From Sandaracinaceae bacterium (GTDB lineage Bacteria > Myxococcota_A > Polyangia > Polyangiales > Sandaracinaceae): 64,000 bases of DNA. The translations under genes and the position numbers were made by a program. The stretch lies in the NCBI GenBank assembly GCA_019637095.1, contig JAHBWG010000022.1, positions 1-64,000 of the forward strand, written 5' to 3'. The notes beneath the pieces were generated by a model that had not been told where the DNA came from, did not search any database, and was given only the letters and a program-made list of their open reading frames with translations. Position 1 is the stretch's first letter, and each line of letters opens with the position of its first letter. Shown one piece after another: positions 1 to 8,212 of this stretch.

Positions 1-949
<949 letters not shown>

Positions 950-1032
950 GGCGCCGACACCGTAGCGCGGCGCGGGCGGCGCTTCAGCCCGAGGGTAGCC
1001 TCCGGGCCCGCGCGGCGTAAGCTCGCGCCGGC

Positions 1033-1581
1033 ATGACCACCGAGAAGCCCAGCACGGGCAAGAAGATCGCGCTCTTCGTGGGCGTCGGGTGCCTGGCGAT
1101 CGTCATCACCTGCTGCGCCACGGGCGCGGGCGGCTACTTCTACCGGCAGTCGAGCGTCGGCGGCAGCGCGGTCGAGCACGCGCGCGGGTTCTTCGGCGCG
1201 CTGCAGGCGCGCCGCTGGGACGACGCCTACTCGCGGAGCCGCTCGATCTACGACACCTTCGGCGGCTACGGCGGCGCCACGTCGTTCCAGGCGTGCTTCG
1301 AGGACACCGCGCTCGGCGACATGACCTCGTTCGAGTGCGACGACTACGCCCTCGGCCCGATGGACGACGACGCGAACGTCGACTGCACCGTCACCTCCGC
1401 CTCGCGCGGCACGGTCGCGGTCACGCTGATGGTCAACTCCGCGGACCGCAACCCCTACAACGGGTTCGTCTGGTTCGCGTCGCGCGACGCGTTCGGCGAG
1501 CGCTGGAGCGGGGACGACTGCGCGATCCACTCGGGCCGCGAGTACTTCCGCGAGCCCCCCGCCGGTCGCGTCCGACCCTGA
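1033..1581 (+). CDS. small membrane-anchored protein, NTF2-like fold possible
   Basis: A 182-residue protein with a short basic cytoplasmic end, one strongly hydrophobic segment at about residues 12-36 and an exported domain. The exported part begins with a helix (EHARGFFGALQARRWDDAY) and continues with alternating strands, a layout common in NTF2-like or DUF4878-type domains. Cysteines at about 97, 102, 117 and 164 could form disulfides outside the cell membrane. It is divergent from the kinase at 949 and may share its regulation. The domain idea rests on pattern only; no specific function is claimed. Confidence 0.72.
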   Translation: MTTEKPSTGKKIALFVGVGCLAIVITCCATGAGGYFYRQSSVGGSAVEHARGFFGALQARRWDDAYSRSRSIYDTFGGYGGATSFQACFEDTALGDMTSFECDDYALGPMDDDANVDCTVTSASRGTVAVTLMVNSADRNPYNGFVWFASRDAFGERWSGDDCAIHSGREYFREPPAGRVRP

Positions 1582-1608
1582 TCTCGTGCGAACGACCCCT
1601 CTGCGGGC

Positions 1609-2691
1609 TCAATAGACGCCGGCCGCTGCGCGGTCGAGGTGCAGGTCGACGGCGTCGAGCAGGTCGCGGTTGCCGTCCTGCGCGTAGCTCGCGAGCGCGG
1701 CGCGGCAGTCGGGGATGGCGTCGAGGAACGCGTGGATCGACGCCGCGTCGTCGAGGTCGGGCGCGTACTTGCCGTAGCCGATCCGCTCGAGGTAGCGCGC
1801 GTTCATGATCTGCTCGAACTGCCCGCCGAGCGGCACCGCGAGCATCGGCTTTCGGAGGTACACGGCCTCGCCCATCAGCGTGAACCCGCCGCTCGCGATG
1901 ACGCCGCGGCACGACGCGAGATCGGCGATGAAGCCGTCCTCCGAGAACGGGCGATAGGACAGGTTGCCCTCGACCTGCTCCTCGGTGATCCCCCGCCGCA
2001 GCCCGTAGATGCGGCACGGTAGCCCGCTCGCGCGCAGCGCCTCGACGAGCGTCTCGTGCCCCTCCGCGGTCTGGTAGACCAGGATGTGCTCGCCCTCGGA
2101 CGGCCGCGCCGCGAGGATCTCGGGCCGCAGGATCGGCGGGTGCAGCGAGGTGCGCGGCTTGCGAATCTCGGGGCGGAAGAAGGTCGTGATGAGGTAGTGG
2201 TTGCAGCCGGGGAGCTTCCCCTTGACGAAGGCCTTGGCGATCTCGAAGTCCGCGCGGTGCCCCTTCTTGATCTCCTTCGGATGCTTGCAGCGGTGGATGA
2301 TCTGCATGTTGTCGACGCTGAGGATGGGCAGGCCGTGCGCCTTCGCGTAGAAGTACGTCCACGACTCGAAGTCGCTGATCACCACCTCCGGCGCGAACTG
2401 CTCGATGCGGCGGAAGTAGGTCGCGATGTTCTTCGGGATCCCGGTCGCGCCCTGCAGGAGGTTGGACCAGAAGGTCTTGGCGCGCCGTACCTGGTTCTCC
2501 TCGTACACGATGTGAAGGCCGTGGATCTTCGTCACCTCCATCTTCGCGAAGCGCTTCTGGAGGAACTCGACCGCGCGCCCGGACGCGATCACCTCGACCT
2601 CGTGCCCCTGCGAGGTCAGATGCTCGAGCACGACCCGCGAGCGCATGGCGTGTCCCATGCCCTCGCCCACCACGCCGTAGAGGATCCGCAT
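1609..2691 (-). CDS. MurG-like glycosyltransferase, MJ1255 family
   Basis: A 360-residue GT-B glycosyltransferase-like protein. The N-terminus MRILYGVVGEGMGHAMRS carries the Gly-rich acceptor-side loop, and the C-terminal half carries ASGGFTLMGEAVYLRKPM followed by PLGGQFEQ at about 275-300, the nucleotide-sugar binding signature of family 28 enzymes such as MurG. Length and ends match the MJ1255-type proteins, which are thought to transfer sugars to lipid or surface acceptors; donor and acceptor cannot be read here. Its ATG overlaps the ATG of the divergent gene at 2690. The 3' end faces the gene ending at 1581 across 27 bp. Confidence 0.85.
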   Translation of the reverse strand: MRILYGVVGEGMGHAMRSRVVLEHLTSQGHEVEVIASGRAVEFLQKRFAKMEVTKIHGLHIVYEENQVRRAKTFWSNLLQGATGIPKNIATYFRRIEQFAPEVVISDFESWTYFYAKAHGLPILSVDNMQIIHRCKHPKEIKKGHRADFEIAKAFVKGKLPGCNHYLITTFFRPEIRKPRTSLHPPILRPEILAARPSEGEHILVYQTAEGHETLVEALRASGLPCRIYGLRRGITEEQVEGNLSYRPFSEDGFIADLASCRGVIASGGFTLMGEAVYLRKPMLAVPLGGQFEQIMNARYLERIGYGKYAPDLDDAASIHAFLDAIPDCRAALASYAQDGNRDLLDAVDLHLDRAAAGVY

Positions 2692-3646
2692 GCGGCGAGT
2701 CTATAGCGAGGGCGTGCCGCTCGGGGCGCTCGTCGACGCGCCCGTGCTCGAGGCGCTCGCGCGCCGCTCGATCCAGCTGCTCGCCGCGGTGAGGCCCGGC
2801 GAGGAGGCGCTCGCCGCGACGCTGGGCGAGCGGGCGCGCGGGCTCGGGCTCTCGCTCGGCCTCTGGCCGATGCTCGGCGACGCCGAGGGGCGCTGGCTCG
2901 GTCCCGAGAACGCCCCCGCGTACGGCGCGTTCGTGGAGGGGGTGCTCGCGGCGGCGGGCGCGCTCGACACGATGGTGCTCGATCTCGAGCCGCCGATCGC
3001 GGAGGTCCGCGCGCTCGTCGACGGACGGCTCGGCGCAGCGCGCGCATGGCTCGCGCGCGAGCCGTCGCGCGAGGTGCACGACGCGCTCGTCGGCGCGCTC
3101 GCGGCGCGCGGCGTCGAGAGCTTCGCCGCGGTCGTGCCGCTCACGCTCTACGAGGGCCGCGCAGGCCGCGGCTGGCAGCGCGCGCTCGGCACGCCCGTCG
3201 ACGGCGTCGCGTACGCGAAGGTCAGCCCGATGCTCTACACGACGCTGTTCGAGGGCTACGGCTTCGGCGTCGTGCGGCGCGACGACGCGCGCGATCTGCT
3301 GCGCCGGTACGCGGCGCTCGCGGTCCTGCGGCTCGGGAGCCGCGCGAGCATCTCGCTCGGCGCGGTCGGCCCGGGCGCGCTCGGCGACGAGCGCACCTAC
3401 CGCGCGCCCGAGGAGCTCGTAGAGGACGTGGCGATCGCGCTCGGCGCGGGCGCCCGCGACCTCACGCTGTTCGACCTCGCCGGCGTGCTCGCGCGCCCGC
3501 CCATCGAGCGCTGGCTCGACGCGCTGTGCGGCCTCGACGCCGCCGCGCCGCCGCCCGTCACCGCGCGCGCGATCGCGATCGACGCCGCCGCGCGCGCCAC
3601 CGGCGTCGCGCTCGCCGTCGCCGGCCGCCTCGCGACGTCGAGCTGA
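2690..3646 (+). CDS. hypothetical protein, possible TIM-barrel fold
   Basis: A 318-residue protein without signal peptide or membrane segment. Repeated helix-strand units and an acidic strand end (TMVLDLEPPIAEV near residue 90) suggest a TIM-barrel like that of glycoside-hydrolase-related proteins, but no catalytic signature is certain. The ATG at 2690 overlaps the start of the divergent glycosyltransferase; GTG at 2714, eight codons in, is a credible alternative that would separate the two leaders. Neighbourhood suggests a role with surface sugars, but that is a guess from position only. Confidence 0.62.
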   Translation: MRRVYSEGVPLGALVDAPVLEALARRSIQLLAAVRPGEEALAATLGERARGLGLSLGLWPMLGDAEGRWLGPENAPAYGAFVEGVLAAAGALDTMVLDLEPPIAEVRALVDGRLGAARAWLAREPSREVHDALVGALAARGVESFAAVVPLTLYEGRAGRGWQRALGTPVDGVAYAKVSPMLYTTLFEGYGFGVVRRDDARDLLRRYAALAVLRLGSRASISLGAVGPGALGDERTYRAPEELVEDVAIALGAGARDLTLFDLAGVLARPPIERWLDALCGLDAAAPPPVTARAIAIDAAARATGVALAVAGRLATSS

Positions 3647-3683
3647 AGGCCCGTCGACGTGGGAGCGACCCCTCCGCCGACGC

Positions 3684-6206
3684 TCAGATCCGGACGGCTT
3701 CGACGGCCCCGAGCACCCCGACCAGCTCGCGCATGCGTGGGTCGTCGGCGCTCTGCCGGCCGCCCGCGGCCTCCACGTAGAACGCGGGCAGTCGGTCCGC
3801 CCAGTGCTCGAAGTAGCGGTTGCCCGCGAACACGATCTCGACGCGCGGCGGGGGCGTGTCCGGGGTCGCCGGCTCGTCGTCGAAGTCGACGTCGGCCCAG
3901 TCGATCTCCTCGGGCGCCTCGGCGCTCGCCGCGCCGCTCGCCGCCGACTCCGAGAAGCTCAAGCGCACGGGCACCGCGGGCGTCCGGCGCGGCCGCGTCG
4001 CGAACAGCGAGAGCAGCGCGTCGCTGATCTTGACCTGCAGGATCGACGCGACGAGCGGGTAGTCCACCTCGCTCCGGTTGAAGTACGGGAAGACCGCGCG
4101 CCCGAGCACGGGCAGGATCGCCTTGCTCGTCACGACCTCGCGCACGTAGCGATCGACGAGCGCCGCGGGCAGCTCCACGTCGGAGCTCCGGAAGCGCGAG
4201 ACCGCCCGCTCCGCCCACGTCTTGAGCACGTGGACGAGGAGCTTCTTGACCTTGTCGCTCACCTTGATGCTCATGGGCGCGAGCGTCCGGTAGTGCGTGC
4301 GGATCTCGTGCTCGAGCTCGTCCGCCGGGAGCGTGAGCCGCTCGAAGAGCGCGCCGAACACGGCGCCGCTGTAGTGCTTCGTCATCTCCGCGCGCACCGC
4401 GTGGACGAGCGCCTTGGCGTTCTGCTCGAGCCGCTGGCGCTTCTCTTCTTCGTCTCGCGAGGGCGTGAGCACGCGCAGGACGTCGAGCAGCTCCGCGTGG
4501 ATCGCGCGCAGCTCGGTCGCGAGCTCGCGCCGCTTCATGTCCTCGGCGAGCTTGGCGCGCAGGTGGCTCGCGAGGAGCGGGATCCCGCTCCGGGGCAGGC
4601 CGCGCTCGTCCTCGCCCTCCATCGACGCCCACTTGTCGGTGTGTTGGCCGACGTACGTCTTGACCGCGCGCGACTCGTGGTAGCCCCGCTTGACCGCCTC
4701 GTAGTCAGGGCTGCCGGGCTTGAGCGTGTTCATCTGATCCGCGTACGGGTTGCGGATCCAGAACATGTTCGTGAAGGGCCGGCCGCGCTCGCCCCAGTTG
4801 TGGATCCAGCTCGAGTGGCTGCGCGCCCAGAACTCGACGCACGCCTCCTCGACGCGCGAGTCCCAGCGGTCGCGCGCGTTGTCGCTGCGCAGCGCGCCCA
4901 GGCTCATGTCGTACTTGGTCAGCGCCATGAAGAGGCTCGGGCGCTCGATCTCTTCGACGTCGATCGGGGTCGGCGCGCCGTTGCGGATCGCGAGCCAGCG
5001 CTCGACTTGATGCTGCATCTGGATCGCCTCGGGCTTGGTCGGGCCGGGCGACGCGAGGACCAGCGCGGTGATCTCGCGGTCGAGCGCGTATTGCTCGAAC
5101 AAGAAGGTGAGCTTGCCGCGCTTGAAGACCTCGACGGCGATCTCGAGGTCGTTCGTGTTGAGCTCGGCCGCCTCGAAGCCGTTGACGCCGCGCAGCGCGC
5201 GGCCGCCGGGGAAGTCGAGGAGGTCCGCGTTCGAGAGGAGCGAGCCGGGCACCGCCGCGAGCGGCAGGCGCAGCTCGCCGATGAGCGCGGCGAACGTGCT
5301 CGGCTGGATCGGCACGTCTCGCCCGCTCGCGGGGACGTGGACGTGCATGTTGCCTTGGGGGGCGCCGATCGCGTTGAGGCACGCGGCGTCGATGACGCTC
5401 GGGTTCGCGCTCGAGGCACGCACGTAGTCGAGCTCGACCTCGACCGACTCCGCGTGGCCGAGCGCCTCGAGCCCCTGGATCAAGAGATCGGCGAGCCGAT
5501 CGAGCGCGCGCGCGTAGCCGCGTCCACCCCAGAGGAGCGAGTAGACCTGCGTCCAGCCGGCGATCGACGAGATGCCGTTCTTCCACGCCTCGGCGCGCAG
5601 CTCGGGGTGGCGCTGCAGCTCGTTCAGGTACGGGTGGCGGTCCTGGTACTTCTTGAGCGTGGTGTGCCACACCGAGTCCCACGCGCGCCGATACTGCGGC
5701 GGCGCGGGAGGGCCGCCCGCGAGGCGCGCCTCGCGCAGCACGCGCTCGACCCGCTCCGCGTCGATCGGCGGCGCCGTGCACTCGACGAGGAAGCCCGTCG
5801 CCATCGACTCGAGCATCGTCTCGAGGCTCAGCAGCGTGCAGTGGAAGTCGCCTCGCGTCGGCGGCGTGCCGCGCTGCGAGGTGAAGCGCGTGACCGTCCC
5901 CGTCGACTCCACACCCTTGGCGGGGTTGATGTCCTGCAAGAAGTCGACGGAGCCGTCGCGGCCGAGCACCTCGAGGCTGCCGAGCTCGTGGCTCAACAGC
6001 GCGCCGACGAGGAACGACTTGCCCGCCTGCGACGGGCCGAAGAACCCGAGCGACTGAGGCCGGCTCCACGCGCGCCGCAGCTTGCGCATGCGCAGGCTCA
6101 GGTCCGTCAGCGCCTGCGCCTCGGGCGGCGGCTCGCCCCCGGCGAGCGCGGCGTCGCGCGCGGTGGCGATCGCGTGGTCGAGCGCTTCGAGCGTCGAGTC
6201 GTCCAT
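3684..6206 (-). CDS. srfC: SrfC-type P-loop GTPase (dynamin-like)
   Basis: An 840-residue protein of the SrfC (Virul_Fac) family, whose name comes from an SsrB-regulated Salmonella gene; its biochemical role is not established. A helical leader is followed by the P-loop GPSQAGKS at residues 57-64. A G3-like DFPGG lies near 330 and a G4-like TKYD near 430, so GTP is a reasonable ligand. The C-terminal half (about 520-760) is charged and helical, as in dynamin-like stalks. No signal peptide or membrane segment is seen. It is the last gene of the srf-type operon, 27 bp after the membrane gene at 6234, and converges on the gene ending at 3646. The GTPase motif assignment is mine. Confidence 0.87.
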   Translation of the reverse strand: MDDSTLEALDHAIATARDAALAGGEPPPEAQALTDLSLRMRKLRRAWSRPQSLGFFGPSQAGKSFLVGALLSHELGSLEVLGRDGSVDFLQDINPAKGVESTGTVTRFTSQRGTPPTRGDFHCTLLSLETMLESMATGFLVECTAPPIDAERVERVLREARLAGGPPAPPQYRRAWDSVWHTTLKKYQDRHPYLNELQRHPELRAEAWKNGISSIAGWTQVYSLLWGGRGYARALDRLADLLIQGLEALGHAESVEVELDYVRASSANPSVIDAACLNAIGAPQGNMHVHVPASGRDVPIQPSTFAALIGELRLPLAAVPGSLLSNADLLDFPGGRALRGVNGFEAAELNTNDLEIAVEVFKRGKLTFLFEQYALDREITALVLASPGPTKPEAIQMQHQVERWLAIRNGAPTPIDVEEIERPSLFMALTKYDMSLGALRSDNARDRWDSRVEEACVEFWARSHSSWIHNWGERGRPFTNMFWIRNPYADQMNTLKPGSPDYEAVKRGYHESRAVKTYVGQHTDKWASMEGEDERGLPRSGIPLLASHLRAKLAEDMKRRELATELRAIHAELLDVLRVLTPSRDEEEKRQRLEQNAKALVHAVRAEMTKHYSGAVFGALFERLTLPADELEHEIRTHYRTLAPMSIKVSDKVKKLLVHVLKTWAERAVSRFRSSDVELPAALVDRYVREVVTSKAILPVLGRAVFPYFNRSEVDYPLVASILQVKISDALLSLFATRPRRTPAVPVRLSFSESAASGAASAEAPEEIDWADVDFDDEPATPDTPPPRVEIVFAGNRYFEHWADRLPAFYVEAAGGRQSADDPRMRELVGVLGAVEAVRI

Positions 6207-6233
6207 TCGGTCCCGTCTCGCTTGATCTCGGTG

Positions 6234-7586
6234 TCAGTGATCGTGCCAGTTGCCGGCGCGGTCGCGCCACTGGACGCGCACGCCGTCGAAGTTCTCGCCC
6301 GGCCGCAGGTACACGCGGAAGTGCGCGCCCGCGCCGGAGTAGTCGCGCACCTTCCCGGTGCCGCCGACGATGCGCCACTGCACCGCCTCGGCGTGGTAGT
6401 ACGCGCGGCTCGGCAGCGGCTGGCCCTGGCCGGGCAGCCAGTAGTAGTAGCCGCCCTGCGCGTCGCTGCTCTCGCCGTAGATCGGCCGCCCCTCCGTGTC
6501 GCGCGGCGGTGTGCCCGAGCCGCTGCCGGAGCCGGAGCCGCTGCCCGAGCCCGACCCGCTGCCGGAGCCCGCGCCGCCATCGCGACCGCGGCCCGCGTCC
6601 CGGCCTCCGCCGCTGCGCCCGCCGTCCACGTCCGCGCTTCCCGCTTCGCCGCCGCCTTCGCCGCCTTCGCCGCCTTCGCCGCCTTCGCCTTCGCCCGCGC
6701 CGCCTTCGCCTCCGCCCGCGCCGCCGTCGAGGGCGTCGTCGTCGAGCTCGGTCGCGGGGGGGCCGCCGTCGTCGGTCGCGTGCCCGTAGATCGGCTCCTC
6801 CGCCAGGCCCGCGTCGGCCGCGTCCTCACCGCCGAAGAGCGCGCCTCCGCCTTGGCACTCCTGGAACACGACCAAGCCGAGCCACGCGAGGAACAGGAGC
6901 CCGACGACCACGAGCAGCCACATCCACCACGGCCTGCCCTCCGTCGTCGTCTCCTCGTCCTTCTTCTCCTCTTCCTCTTTCTCCTCTTCGTCGCTCGCGC
7001 TCGCGTCCGCGGCGCCCTCGTCCTCGCCGCCGACGATCATCGCCGCGGCCGCGCCGCGCGCGCCGGCGCGCGCCGGCGGCAGCTCGCCGCGGCCGGCGGC
7101 CTCCTCCTGCTCCTTGCGGATCAGATCGCGGAAGTCCTGGTAGCCGAAGAGGTACTCCGCCGCGTGCTTGATCTTGCGCGGCGACGCGCCCCAGTGGATG
7201 ACCTTCAGCTTCCGATCGGTCGGGTCGTAGAAGTAGTGCGCGCCGCCGTCCGCGCCGAGCGCCGGCACGGTGAACGCTTCCTTGTACTTGTCGTAGCCGC
7301 TGCCGCCCTTCTCGAAGACCTCCGCCGTGCGCTCGAGGCACGCGAAGAAGTCGGCGGTCGCCTTCTCCACCTCGGCCGCGTGCTCGACGCGGGCCTCGGG
7401 CAGCGGCACGAGCCCGGTGAGATCCCACTCCACCCGCACCGGCAGGCTGTCGGAGCCCTCCGTCTCGGGGACGAGCAGCCGCCCGTCGAAGAACTGCTCT
7501 TCGTTGAGGTCGGGTGCGAGCTTCCAGATCGAGACCCCCCCGACGAGGTTCGGCAGCCACGCGCTCTCTCGGTCCTCGTTCGTCAT
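6234..7586 (-). CDS. membrane protein in the srfA position of the srf-type operon
   Basis: A 450-residue protein with three parts. A cytoplasmic region of about 200 residues has no recognisable family signature. One transmembrane helix sits near 212-234 (PWWMWLLVVVGLLFLAWLGL). The exported part starts with a low-complexity linker (EGGEGG repeats near 300, then Gly-Ser pairs near 345) and ends in a domain of about 85 residues rich in Tyr and Trp. Its ATG overlaps the stop of the gene upstream (ATGA), so translation is coupled. Position between srfB and srfC suggests an SrfA counterpart that ties the cytoplasmic pair to the membrane, but I cannot show homology to SrfA. Confidence 0.8.
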   Translation of the reverse strand: MTNEDRESAWLPNLVGGVSIWKLAPDLNEEQFFDGRLLVPETEGSDSLPVRVEWDLTGLVPLPEARVEHAAEVEKATADFFACLERTAEVFEKGGSGYDKYKEAFTVPALGADGGAHYFYDPTDRKLKVIHWGASPRKIKHAAEYLFGYQDFRDLIRKEQEEAAGRGELPPARAGARGAAAAMIVGGEDEGAADASASDEEEKEEEEKKDEETTTEGRPWWMWLLVVVGLLFLAWLGLVVFQECQGGGALFGGEDAADAGLAEEPIYGHATDDGGPPATELDDDALDGGAGGGEGGAGEGEGGEGGEGGEGGGEAGSADVDGGRSGGGRDAGRGRDGGAGSGSGSGSGSGSGSGSGSGTPPRDTEGRPIYGESSDAQGGYYYWLPGQGQPLPSRAYYHAEAVQWRIVGGTGKVRDYSGAGAHFRVYLRPGENFDGVRVQWRDRAGNWHDH

Positions 7587-8212
7587 GTCCTCACCGTCGC
7601 CTTCACGCGCACCCTGTCGTTAGCGACCACGCGACAGAGGAACGACTTGGGCGCCAGGATCTTCGCGCTCGACGCGTCCGAGCCCAGCGCGCGCTCGTGG
7701 GTCGCGGAGTCGAACACCTTGGCGTGATCGACGCTCTCGAGCCGGACCTGCGACAGCTCCGTGCTCATCAGCCGCGCCAGCAAAGGCGAGAGCGCGCGCA
7801 CCAGCTCCGGCTCGAGCGGCCGCTCCTCGGCGAAGCGGTAGTAGAGCCGGCTCACCTCGAGCGCGATCGCGAGCTTGGGCTCCTCGTCCATCGCGGCGCG
7901 GAAGTAGAAGTTGATCCCGCTCGCGAGCGCGAACGCCACCTCGCCCTCGAGCTCGTCGCCGAGCGTCGCGAAGAACATCCGCAGCGGGTAGCTCGGCTCG
8001 CCTGGACGCGCGCCGAGGATCGCGTCGTCGAGCAGATCGCTCAGCACGATCTTGCGGAGCACCGCGCGCGCCGTGACGTCGCCGGGCACCGCCGCCCCCG
8101 CGGGCGACGCAGGCGACGCCGGGGCGAGCCTCGCGACCGCCTCGCCGAGCGCGCGGGCGTCGACCGAGCGCGTCAGCGCGTCGAGCACGCGCCGGCCGAG
8201 CTCCTCGCTCAC
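7583..8212 (-). CDS. hypothetical protein, small subunit of srf-type operon
   Basis: A 209-residue soluble, mainly helical protein with no signal peptide and no family I recognise. An Ala/Pro linker (about residues 29-43) separates a short N-terminal helix from the main domain. It overlaps srfB upstream and the membrane gene downstream by 4 bp each (ATGA both times), so the three products are probably made in fixed proportion. The ordinary srfABC arrangement has three genes; this extra small one is therefore either a lineage-specific partner or a split part of SrfA. Being an obligate operon member is well supported; function is unknown. Confidence 0.78.
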   Translation of the reverse strand: MSEELGRRVLDALTRSVDARALGEAVARLAPASPASPAGAAVPGDVTARAVLRKIVLSDLLDDAILGARPGEPSYPLRMFFATLGDELEGEVAFALASGINFYFRAAMDEEPKLAIALEVSRLYYRFAEERPLEPELVRALSPLLARLMSTELSQVRLESVDHAKVFDSATHERALGSDASSAKILAPKSFLCRVVANDRVRVKATVRT

